A stretch of 64,000 nt of DNA from Sclerurus mexicanus (lineage: Eukaryota; Chordata; Aves; Passeriformes; Furnariidae), in assembly GCA_013396755.1 (NCBI GenBank), contig VWZF01002969.1, positions 219,408 through 283,407 of the forward strand, written 5' to 3'. Of this stretch, positions 27,101 to 37,500 are shown piece after piece. The position numbers and the translations under genes were made by a program. Each line of letters opens with the position of its first letter. The first letter of the stretch is position 1. Under the pieces are notes generated by a model. The model did not search any database and was not told the origin of the DNA. It saw nothing but the letters and a program-made list of their open reading frames with translations.

Positions 27101-29480
27101 AAAGCTAACAAACATTTTGTTGTTAAAATAACATCTCTTTTTCTGTGTGGCAGAACAACAAAAAGAAACCCCATATGAATTCCTGCTGTCTCTAATTGCT
27201 GTTGGCATTTGTTTATGAAAACAGGCAAGAGATAACAAACCAGAGTTGTCCCCCAGCCGCCTCAGAGCTGCACATCTTTTACTGCAGCGAGCACGAAAGT
27301 TCACACTTCCCTGACACTGAAGCAATTCTCCAGTGCAGTTTAATGCACAGACAAGTGTGTTCGTACTGGTGGTGTGCACAGGGGCATGGATCTTGACTTT
27401 TAATTCCTGTTTCTACACTGGCACAAGTTTTCTAACAGAGATTATCAGGGAAGCCAAGGGCTGAACTGACACTACAAACTCCATTAGCATTTCTTTTATC
27501 AAGCAACACAGCATATGCAAACACGCGTGCTGTTCTAGTTTAAGGCTACCACTGAATGCTAACAATGACACTTTCAAATGTTAGAACTTGTTTGTACTTG
27601 TTACATCATGTTAATTTGCTTGGCAATAGCACACTGTGGTCACTAAATATTTCAGAACCAGTATGTTACTCCACAAGGAATGAAAAACTAATAAAAATAT
27701 GCAATTTGATATTAAAGGCCAGATCTGTTGTGGTGGTGTCAACTCTGAAAGCCCTCACCTGCATTCACCCAATACGTGCACTCGAATATACAATGTGGCA
27801 AAATCCCATGAAAGCAACAGTATAAAAAAGTGTTTTCCTAATGAATTTTATGCTGTGTAGCAGAACATAATCTTCCAAGTGAAGAGGAATGGGATGCAAC
27901 TGATGACACACCTATGCAAGTGAAATATCCATGATGAGCAGAAGAGTATTTGGCTCTTTCAGGCTCTGGGGTTCCGGTTCTAAATACCCTATTGGATTTC
28001 TTACTGACAGCAGCGGAGACAGGAACAATAAATGCAGCCCAGCAATGCAGGCCGGGATGAGCAAGAATAGAATGGATAGATTTGCACTTGCTCTTGTTAC
28101 AACTGCAGGGCCCTGCATTTAGACCGCAAGACTGATCCTCTTCCCAAACCTGCCCTGTCAATAGAATGGCTGCCTGTTGAAAAGGAGTGATTTCTTAAAA
28201 GCACCTTGTTAGCTCTCTTTAATATGTGAGGGGGGTTGTGTTCCTCAGAGAGAGATCTAACATGCAAAGTGACAGCCTTCTGGAGTCCCAGGGACCAAAT
28301 ATAGTGGGAAATATTCAGCTCAATTTTACTTCTAGCTTGCAATAAGTAAAATAAAACTTGTGGAGGAGGAGTCACTGTTTTGTTTCAACTTACGTAGTTT
28401 TTGTGTGAAACAGGATGAGGCAATGATCTCATTTAGGGAAAAACTGTATACTTCCATACCAATGAACATCTAACAAAACTATCTGGTAGGAGGGTCTAAA
28501 GAACTGATTTTGGTCCATGGATGACATGTAAAATTCTTTTCTTTTTCTAATGTAAGTTCGCATACTTCAGACAGGAAATGGCAAAAGATTTCCAGTTGCA
28601 GTAAAATGAATTATCCCTCTGCAGCTTTGGGAACAAGCCAGGAAAACAGCATTTATGTAAGTTGAAGCAGCCCTTTTAGGGCATCCTCCCTTAGAAATGT
28701 TGCATCTTACACAGTAGGAGGAGTTTCCATCATCAGTGAAAGATATTTCTCCTTTACTTCGACATTATCATGTCCTCAAATCCTCAGAAGCTCTGTACTA
28801 GAGGACCATGTGCTTTTGTATTAATTTTCAATGTGACAGACCACTGCATTGATAAACTAACTTCTCTGATTTTTTTCAACAATACTAGCTACTACTACAA
28901 CAAAAAAATCATACAATTGTCATAACAACCTGGTAATATTACAGTGGCCACTTTGAAGAGTGGTCTGAAGAGTATTTGCCAAACCTTTTGATCCCTAGTA
29001 ATCAGAACAGAAGTGCCCAAAATCCAGAGATTAAAGGATTAGGCCTCAAGAAAGACTTGTGGTATTTCAAGAAAATGTGACTGATGCTCACCACTTATTT
29101 TTTACAGTGCTGATGAGATTTAGTGTTTAAGGTCCTTTCCTGTTCAGACATAAAAGCTGCTGTAATCAGAGTATTACTAGGGAAAACTACTCTGGTTGGG
29201 GATTCAATATGTTTAAATTGTTGAGCCAAGGTTATTGTTTGGATTAGGCTAGGAAGGATGACACTGAAATAAGTAAGCCCCAATAGTGCAGCAAAGCAGA
29301 GAAGAACAAAGAAAAATGTTTGTATTTTTAAACAGGAATCCGGATAGGCCAAGTATGCTGGTTATAGCTATATAAAAATATAAGTTAGACCAGCCTAGAA
29401 ACTAGGTATTGTACGTGTCTGCACAGCTACTAGAAACAGAATAAACATTTCCATGGCACTGAAATCCATATGAAAGCAAA
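9125..29480. other. About 20 kb without a recognisable gene
   Basis: AT-rich to average-composition DNA with short open frames on both strands, none resembling a known protein and none with consistent splice context. Simple sequence is limited to short A-rich stretches (for example 9601-9625 and 12206-12240) and a TA/TTA-rich patch at about 21379-21402. Weakly repeat-like text near 10930-11040 could be old CR1 but is too diverged to call. The interval separates the 8.5 kb CpG block from the TEX9 promoter and may hold regulatory elements, but none can be named from sequence alone. Confidence 0.5.
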
Positions 29481-29484
29481 ACTG

Positions 29485-29640
29485 CAGACACTGGAGATGG
29501 AAGAGACTTAATAGGTCAGCATGCCCATCCCCCAGTGCTGTTGTCCCTCAAAATCTGTGTGCCTGGTTCCCACACACCTTCTGCCACACAGAACTTGGCA
29601 CAAGCACTGACATCCATCAGGGTCATTCTGCCAGGAAACA
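29485..29640 (-). mobile_element. Possible ancient CR1/L3-like fragment
   Basis: The plus strand reads GATGGAAGAGACTTAATAGG, then AGCATGCCCATCCCCCAGTG and GTTGTCCCTC. This resembles the reverse complement of a CR1-type 3' region (GGAAGGGACCTTAAnAGGTCA.. CCCCCTGC..). It is heavily diverged, so the orientation and family are tentative. Confidence 0.35.
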
Positions 29641-32610
29641 AGAGATACCAGGCCATACTGGTGGTAAACCAGCTTAGGATATCTGTCAGTAAGGGCTAAA
29701 GATCTAGCACAGACTTCATATATCCAAACAGCAGCTTTTTCACAGGAGATCTGTGGCTATGAATAGTGCTTGGTCTTCTTTGTGTTTTAGGGAGTCACTG
29801 AGATGCATGAGTAAATATCAGCACAAAAACACATTTCAATATACAATCATGCCATTTCAAACACCATTGGATTATTATTACTGATTAGGGGGAAAAATCC
29901 AACAGCTGTCTGGGGAATTCCCTCGATGTCTGGATTATTGATTTAACAGCTACATATTGTCTAGATCCTGCCATTCCACTAATGTCTGAAAAGGCTGTAC
30001 ATGAGTTTACATTATTTTTCTCCTATGATTGCACAATAATAATGTATTCTAGTTTGATTTTTAGGTGAATTCATTAACTGTTATACATTGCACACAACAG
30101 GAATATGAAATAGCAATTGTATCTTTTAAAGGAAAAACCAAGATGAGTATTTAAAGCTAAAAACCCCCAAAACAACCAGGTTTTCAGAAAGCTGCTAAGT
30201 ATTAAATTCCACTTACAATTCATTCCAAAATTCTGCTCTTCCCTCTCTCCACTCCAGGAAATTGGAACTAGAAAAATGAAGGAGAAATTTAAGGTAGGGA
30301 AACTATTCAAGTGTGAAGTGGCTGTAATGGTTACAGTTGCTTAGGTTATGGTGATATGCTTTGGATTTAAGTTTGACATCCTCTCTGGCACATTTAGAAT
30401 AAATAAATAAACAAACAACTGGCTGGTAGCTTTAAATTATTTGCCTTTATCTGCAGGTACTGCCTGTCCCTGGTTTACTTCCTTCTGGCCGGGCTGAGCC
30501 TGCCCAGGCTGTGGGGGTTGTTTAGTGACAAGGATGGTGTGAACAGCAGCTCACATGAGACGCGGCAGCACCGGGCGGCACACACTGCCATGGAGCAGCC
30601 CTGGGGCAGCACACACCTCCTGCAAGGGGAGTCTTGTGCCCCAAAACCAGGGGTGCTGACTGAGAAAAGTACCTGTGCTCAGGCCTGGGAGTGTAAATGT
30701 CACACCAGAAAAAGTCCCTCCGTGACCGCTTGACCCAGAGCAGGGTAATCTAAGCAGCACAGATGGTCCTGGGAAAACAACCTCACTGACAGGGAAGAAT
30801 GGAACACTTTGTGTCACATTGCCTCACTGAAGCATCCCTCTTTCCTAGGATGGAGGTACAGCAAGAAGCAGCAAGTCCTGTAAAAGACTTTTTCTCCTAG
30901 AAGTGGAATCAACAGAGGAAATATATAAATGAGGGAGGCCTGTAGTAACAAAGGTTTAATTGAATTTAGCTCTACCACAGATCAAAGACAATATATAGCT
31001 CGTAACATGATTCTTGGTCTAAAAATGGTAAGCATTTGTGCATCTTTATGATGCTATTTATTTGTTTACAGTGGGCCTCACAACAAATGCAAAAAGAACA
31101 AAAGCTTGAGCCAGCATATCAGCTGTTGTCTCTTTGGCCTAACACACTTGCAATGATTTTTATGGAAGAAAACACTGTGCCAAACAACTACCGTTCCTTT
31201 GTTTCTGACAAGTAATGTGATACACAGTGAAATCCTGTCCCTTCCTACAGTGTTGGCTGTTGAGAGTACTCAAGGTCTCTACTAAACATCACGACTTTTA
31301 TGAGAAGTTTCTGTTAGAGTAATTTAATTCTGGGATCTTGTAATCCTCAGAAAACAAAAACTGAAACACTTGAAAAATACAGAATGATGATGTACTGCTC
31401 TAATCACAGAGGTCCCAAATACAGCTCATTCTGATCATAAACATCGATTTGGTGAGAACCTGCACCCGACCTGCTGTACACTTCAAAATGACAAACACAT
31501 TTTCATTTTACGGTCATGATGTTGGAGGCAACTTTTAAAAAATGCTTGAATAGAAAATGGGAATCTGCTAACAAATATTATTGGCTAAATATTATTCAAT
31601 ACCAATGCTATGCTTGCAAATGACTTTCTTTTTTTCCCAGATAAATACTGAGATACAGTTTCCTATGTCCTTATGTATCTTGCTATTGGTTGTTGTCTCC
31701 AATATAAGCCTATTCTCTTCCCAGTTACCAACTATGTATTAGAGAATTAACTACATCAGGTCACATCAGGTCAATTTTAAAGTGATGAAACCTTAATGGA
31801 GCAAGGGATCAAGAAAGTAACAAAATCTCTTATTTCTGTTTTCTGCATCTCTGGAGTAATACTTTAAAGTTCACTAAGAAATACTTATCCAAACATACTA
31901 ATCTTTTCATATTATTTCAAATATAGGTAGTTGAATTCTAAATCCAGTTGATATAATATTTCAATTTAAAAAATCATATTAAATACATCATGTTGTGGAT
32001 CTTGGAAATATTGTGCAAATCTGAAATCCTAATATATATGTATGTTATTATTCCCAGAGGGCTCTAAGGCAAAAGAACCTTGTGTTGCTGTGTTTGCTAA
32101 CATATTTAATCATTTATGATATAAGAAATTACCACTCTTTCATTTATTAAGACTTAGACAAAAGCTGGCTAGAAAACCAGTGGCTCTCATCTCTACCAGT
32201 GATTTTGTTGCCTCAGTATCTAACTAGCAGAGATCCTCTAGCTAATACTTTTGGCATTTTTTAGGTGTTATGCTCTTACAGCTATATTGTACAAGAACTT
32301 TAAACCCAGCAAAATTATTACTAAGATGGTATTTTAGTTCTGCAAAAAGAAATAGTACTTTTTGGGGAAAAAAAAAAAAGTTGCTGTTTGGAAAGAGCAC
32401 ATTTCTCCTTGTAGCTTTTGTCCTGCCAACCCTGTTTCCCTTCTCTGGTTCCTCTGGTTCCCTTAAAATCCCTCAGCACCATACTGGAGGGGTTTCTAAA
32501 ACGTGGCTTTGGTTACAATGTGTTAATGTCTCATGGAATCTACAACAAAATCTGTCTTTTCCCCTGTGGATATTAGATTTCTACTACTGATGGTACTTGC
32601 ACAAGTTGTT
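29641..32610. other. Gene-free interval
   Basis: No coding exon, RNA gene or clear repeat recognised. Composition is mostly AT-rich, with a somewhat GC-richer stretch at about 30460-30740. Open frames there are short and unlike known proteins. Confidence 0.5.
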
Positions 32611-33085
32611 GACGTCCATGTCCAATTTGGAGCTGAAAATGGCAATCTGGGAGATGAGCTTCTGCCAGCGAAGGATTTGCCCTTTTCCCAACAAAGAAAG
32701 CCCATAGCCTTGAGCTCTCATGTGGCACTGCCTAACAGCCTAATAACCACTACCCCTAATTACCATTACCCATAATTACCTCTACCCAAAGTAACCACTA
32801 CCCCTAATAACCACTACCACTAATTACCACAGCGACATATTACCCCTAACCATAAACCTAAACCTAACCCTAACAACCACTACCCCTAATTACCACTACC
32901 CCTAATTACCACTGCTTCATCAGCAAGATACTCCTGTCCTGACACCTTTGGCCTGGGAAGGATCTTCATCTGTGTTCAATTCTGGGCCAGAAATGGCAAT
33001 GTGGGAGATGAGCTTCTGCCAGCAAACGATTGCCCTTTTCCCCAAGAAAGAAAGCCCGCAGCCTTTGGCTCTCAGGTGCCAATGA
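32611..33085. repeat. Diverged direct repeats bracketing a minisatellite
   Basis: A segment at about 32611-32733 recurs at about 32961-33085, offset by 350-354 bp. The shared core includes ATGGCAAT, then GGGAGATGAGCTTCTGCCAG, then CCCTTTTCCC and AAGAAAGCCC, and the copies also carry single-base and short-indel differences. Between them lies the 16-bp telomere-like array. This could be one and a bit copies of a satellite of about 350 bp, a local tandem duplication, or terminal repeats of an unknown element. No open frame is shared convincingly. Confidence 0.8.
32735..32912. repeat. 16-bp minisatellite with telomere-like CCCTAA core
   Basis: Degenerate tandem units of about 16 bp, best represented by ACTACCCCTAATTACC. 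They pass through a short stretch (about 32846-32875) containing CCTAAACCTAACCCTAAC, close to the vertebrate telomere C-strand hexamer CCCTAA. The whole array is strand-asymmetric, with C but very little G on the plus strand. It looks like an interstitial telomere-related or telomere-mimicking minisatellite rather than a true telomere, since most units are not hexamers. Confidence 0.85.
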
Positions 33086-33899
33086 TCCAGCTTCCCTGGC
33101 ACTCCAAAAGCACCAAGATCTTCAGGTCCTCTAAACCAAAAGCATAACTGATGGCATTCAATTCTGATTTTTTTTTTAAAGCCACCATTAACCTCTTTCT
33201 ATTGTTATTAGTAAAAACCCAAAAATTATTGAAATGGACTGATCTCTTGATGGGCAATTTTTTTCAAAATCTCCATAATATTTTTCATAGGCTCGGTGTT
33301 TTCCCCCTTTGTATCAACATTAGCGTAAAGCACTTTCTCTATTGATATTTCCATTTTTTGCCTCCCACTAATCACGTTTGTCCTGTCTTTCATTTCACCT
33401 CCATTTATCCCATTGTGCTGCCTGTCTCGATGCTCAAAATCTCCAAGCATTTCTTCTGTTTTGCAACTAATACTTCTGCAGAAATCCTTCAGCTAGGCAC
33501 AGACCTTCTGCTTCCAGCCAGCTAAGCCCTTCTGATTTCCCTTGTGCAGATCTCTTAATTAAAATCATATTTAAAATATGAAAGCCCATATAGCTTAGTA
33601 CAGAACTATGTTATTCTTGCTCTATAGATATGCAGTGACCCACGTGGGTGCAGGACAGGGGGGCACCACCCATTACAAATTTGGGAAAGGAGATGGCAGT
33701 GAATGAGCAGGTGAGCGGGTAAGTAATCTACAGTCTTCTCAGTGGTGCCCAACAATGGGACAAGAGGCAACAGGCAGATGCTGATGCTCACGAGGAAGAA
33801 CTTTCCTGTGCAGTGACCGAGCAGGGTGTGGTCTCCCTCACTGGAGACATTCCAGAACCATCCGGACACAATCCTGTGCCGTGTGCTCTGGGGCCAGAC
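33086..33899. other. Gene-free flank upstream of the TEX9 promoter
   Basis: AT-rich to mixed sequence with T-rich runs near 33168-33178 and 33259-33285. Open frames are short and unconvincing. No repeat family recognised. Confidence 0.5.
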
Positions 33900-34515
33900 G
33901 GTCCCACTGCGGTCCTTCCAGCCTGACCCGCTCTGTGCCTCTCAGGCGAGGCGGGGAACGGGCTCGTGGGTGACAGGGAGGAGAAATGCGGCAAAATCAG
34001 AGTGTGGGGGGGTGAGGGACTAAAATAACGGAGGGATTCAAACACGTGGTGGAGCACAAGGCTAAAAGCAGGTCCCAGTCACAGAGAGCCGGGGACAGGA
34101 GACGCAGGCAGGGGCTGTGCACGGGTGGCACAGCTGCCAACACCCGTGTGAAGCAGCGAACCAGGGCCCGTGCAGGACGAGGCCCGTGAAGGCCGAGAGG
34201 CTCTGACACAAGGGCTGTAACAAACACTTAACGCATCGACAAGTGAAAAGCCACCTCAGCCCTTATGACTTGCCCCTCACCTGCAGCCACGCCGGGTGCC
34301 GGCCGGTCCCTCCTGGCTGTCGCTGGGCCCCGAGGCGGAGGGACAGAGGGCAGGGCGGAGGGAGGGATGGAGAGCAGGCCGGAGGGCAGGAGCGAGGGCT
34401 GGAGTGAGGGCCGGAGGGCAGGATGGAGGGCAGGAGCGAGGGCAGGAGCGAGGGCTGGAGGGCAGGAGGGAGGGCCAGAGGGAGGGCAGGCGGCCGGGCC
34501 GGAGGGCGGGAGGGC
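33900..34515 (+). promoter_or_regulatory. TEX9: GC/CpG-rich TEX9 promoter region
   Basis: The sequence changes to GC-rich with many CpGs directly upstream of the exon I assign as TEX9 exon 1, and continues past it to about 34650. No TATA box was recognised, in keeping with a CpG-type promoter. The transcription start and the initiator ATG cannot be placed, because the 3' part of this block is a G-rich minisatellite running into an 8-N gap. The TEX9 start codon (about 30 residues before the recovered codons, judged from human TEX9) should fall in the gap or within the last bases of this block. Confidence 0.6.
34335..34515 (+). repeat. G-rich purine minisatellite
   Basis: Irregular tandem units built from GGAGGGCAGGAGCGAGGGCT-like words, with GGG runs spaced mostly 5-12 bp apart on the plus strand. 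The array ends at the 8-N gap. The strand bias (G on the sense strand at a promoter) gives strong G-quadruplex and R-loop potential and probably caused the assembly break. Long open frames on both strands here are composition artefacts. Confidence 0.85.
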
Positions 34516-34523
34516 NNNNNNNN
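34516..34523. other. Assembly gap (8 N)
   Basis: Eight unknown bases inside the G-rich promoter repeat, immediately 5' of the recovered part of TEX9 exon 1. The nominal size need not be the real size, so reading frame cannot be carried across it. Confidence 0.98.
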
Positions 34524-34563
34524 CGCCCAGCGGAGCGTGGCTGGCCAAGGAGCAGCGGTGCAG
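34524..34563 (+). CDS. TEX9: TEX9 exon 1, 3' part
   Basis: The codons PSGAWLAKEQRC plus AG end at donor GTGAGG. Joined to the next exon they read LAKEQRCRQLNAEL, which lines up with the human N-terminal LALEEEYKRLNAEL: same spacing, shared L, A and E, and a conservative basic residue near the junction. The phase (two bases carried over) is exactly what the next exon needs. The 5' part lies in the 8-N gap. Moderately sure: the match is short. Confidence 0.65.
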
Positions 34564-37500
34564 GTGAGGAGGCGGCCGGGCCCGAGCGCACGGACCGCGG
34601 TGAGGGCTCTGGGCCCAGGCCGGAGGGCTCTGCACCTCCAGCACCGCCCGCGCTTCTCAGTTATAACCACGGAAGAGCTTCACCCTGTTAAAAACAGCTT
34701 TAAAAGGTTTTACATCGAAGCTCTCACCCTGTTACCTGTTGGCAACTCGGCCCCTCTGAGTGGGGAGGAGGCACACAGAGAGCCCCATCTCAAATAAATA
34801 CACATTTATATATATTTATATATATACACACATACCGTACTGTGAACCATGCCCGGACAGCAGCTCACTGCAACCTGTACAGAGAGATAGCAACACATCT
34901 TTAATTATGTCATTAACCAATGCAGTCGCAGGTGGCTCCTTCCCCGACCTGGGTATATACTGGGTATATATTTGGTATATACTGGGTATATACTGGGTAT
35001 ATACTGGGTATATACTGGGTATATACTGGGTATATATTGGGTATATATTGGGTATATATTGGGTATACTGTGCTAAACACGGACAGCACTGAGGAAATAG
35101 AGACATAAAATGGGTATTAAGCAGTGACATGTCCAAAACCAACTGCAGCCTTCACCTCTCAGAACTGCAGCCTAAACCTTGCTGTTTAATGGGTATAGGG
35201 GTTTTATTACTGTGGATTTGCCAAAAACCCAGGAAACTGTTGAAACACGACCTTGTTAATACCCTGAAGTATATTTCAGTGTTCCTTTATAGGAATTATT
35301 AAAATTTCACTTAGTTCAGGCGGAACTACTGTCATGCTTACATTTCTTTCTTTTAAATCTTTCAAAAACTCAACAACAAGCATTCTTATTCTTTCAGGCA
35401 ACTGAATGCAGAATTAGAAGCCAAAACAGAAAAATTGGTGCGTCAGGCTGAAGAGCTGATGGTGAGTAGGGGATGCAGACTGTTACCTGATTTTTCCTTG
35501 ATTCACAGGCACACAGGGTTGAGCTTCAAAAGAAATTATTTAGACCATAGCTACTTGCAGTATTTTGCTTTCAAATGCAACGAGTTTGTTTTTTTTCAAA
35601 GTTGTAAACTTCTACTAAAAACACATCCAAAAATAGTTTTAATGCAATTTCATTAAGTAGGTATTCATGCAGATGCATCCAGCATTTGTGCAGGTATGTA
35701 CATAAAACCACATAGAAAAACTTTTCATTTAAGAAAAGTACCTGCAGGTTGTCCTATGTCTTAAATACTGAAATAGAAATTAGTATTTGAAAACCAGATC
35801 CTGTTGCAATAACTTCCTAGTGAAATAGGATCTACGTTGTTCAATCTGAAAGAAACACAGAGAAAAGCAACATAAATAGAAAGCATGAACTTAGTAAGAA
35901 GGAAACGTTCTTAAAACAGAAAAAGTTCCTGTTTATTGTCAGTAATAGCTTTTAACATTGGCGTGTCCGTGTGCCAGATAGAGTCAAGATTTACGTGAAA
36001 ATTGGACAAATGAATAAAAAGGGAACGGGACAGGAATGGTTTATACCCAAACCAGTTTGGAGAAGGTGTTCTGCATATTAGATATAGTCATTATAAATGC
36101 ACTCATTCAAAGAAATAAAGCTTAAAAAGCGAATTATTAAGTCTTCTGGAAATCTATACTTTTACAGATTGTACTTTTCCTGCTGCTGAAACTTCATTTC
36201 CATGGCCTGTGAACATACTCCTGTCTTGAGCAGTGACAAGCTGAGGCTAACTGCTTGGCATTTGAACAGAAGCACATGAAACGGCCAAAATAGCATCTAT
36301 CTCTTTCCTTTACAAAACAGCAACAACAACACCACTTTTCTTTTTTTTTCTTCTCTAAATACAGCAGAAGATGAAATATTCTTAGGACACTTAATATACC
36401 ACATGGTACTGCCAGATTGCAGAGATATATGTTTAACAACAAAATAGCAACGACATTTTCATTTTTAGCCATCTTTTCCTGTGTTTGGAAAGTTCTTTTC
36501 CACAGCAGACTAGAGTTTCCATTCTTTTCCATAGCAGACTGTAGTTATTGCGATATACAAATGAGTAATTCATCTTTAATGAATTATATTCCTCCCAAAA
36601 TGACTACTTTTTTTCTTTTTTTAATAAAGAAAGGCCAGCAGAAGGTACTATCTCAACCACTTTCAGTACATACTAAGTCACCTGAAGACAACAGTCAGAG
36701 GTAGGTGCTTTACAACTGCTGTGTATATTTGGTGGGGAACCCCACACTGATCCTGCACACCCTGACCTGTGCCCTAGTTGTGCTCCTGTTTTATCTGTCT
36801 TTGTGGCATACTGGATTGATAGGGTCTAAATTTTTTCCTATTATATGAAAAAAAAAAATTTGATGCCAAGCAAGTGTTGTTCCTTGTTATTTCAAGGAAG
36901 TCTTAATTTTGCTGGAATAGGACACTAAGTATTGCTGACCTCTGTAAAGAAGCAAGGTAAGGTAACAGGTTTCTTTGCAGTATCAAGCAGTAGACACTCA
37001 GCAGTGGATGGTTTTTAACAGTTCAGCTGACAAAGCAAAGAAACAGATAGTGGTTCACATCTAACTTAGCCGAAATGTTCCTGGGACAGGAAGTGCTTGA
37101 TAGAAACAAACACAAAACCCTAAGAGAGGCAAACATTGAGCTGCCACCCTCTGGAACGTGGATACCATTACACTGCTGGGGCCCACATGCCTTCGGCCTG
37201 GATGAACACACATGGAGCTATGGGGTTTGGCCTGGGTGTCCTAACCCCTTGGCTTGGGAGTGCGTACATGGCTGCGTTCACTTAGTGGTTCAGGGGCATT
37301 ATTATTCACTTAGCTCTTCAAGGGTTTGTGTATTGATAGTGTGGGAAGTGGGTGAGGTTAGGATAGACCGATACGCAGTTTATCAAGGATCTGATCTGCA
37401 CATTCCTGAATTTATGATGCCACTAATCTGGATAAGAAAGATACGGGGACAGACTACAAGATGCTTCAACTGTTAAGCTGCAGTTGGGAGAAACAGTGTA

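Noticed and set aside
32735..32912. True telomere or chromosome end
   Set aside because: Only a few units approach CCCTAA; most are 16-bp variants, and unique genes continue on the right.
34228..34691. Long Arg/Gly/Glu- and Pro/Ser/Leu-rich frames on both strands across the 8-N gap
   Set aside because: G-rich minisatellite translations; only the last 40 bases before 34564 are kept, because they match TEX9 in sequence and phase.
34816..35142. Tyr-Ile-Pro repeat frames on both strands
   Set aside because: Products of the 11-bp tandem array and its flanks.
37075..37476. 133-codon open frame in TEX9 intron 3
   Set aside because: No resemblance to a known family, no splice or promoter context; length is within chance for one open frame in a 64-kb window.
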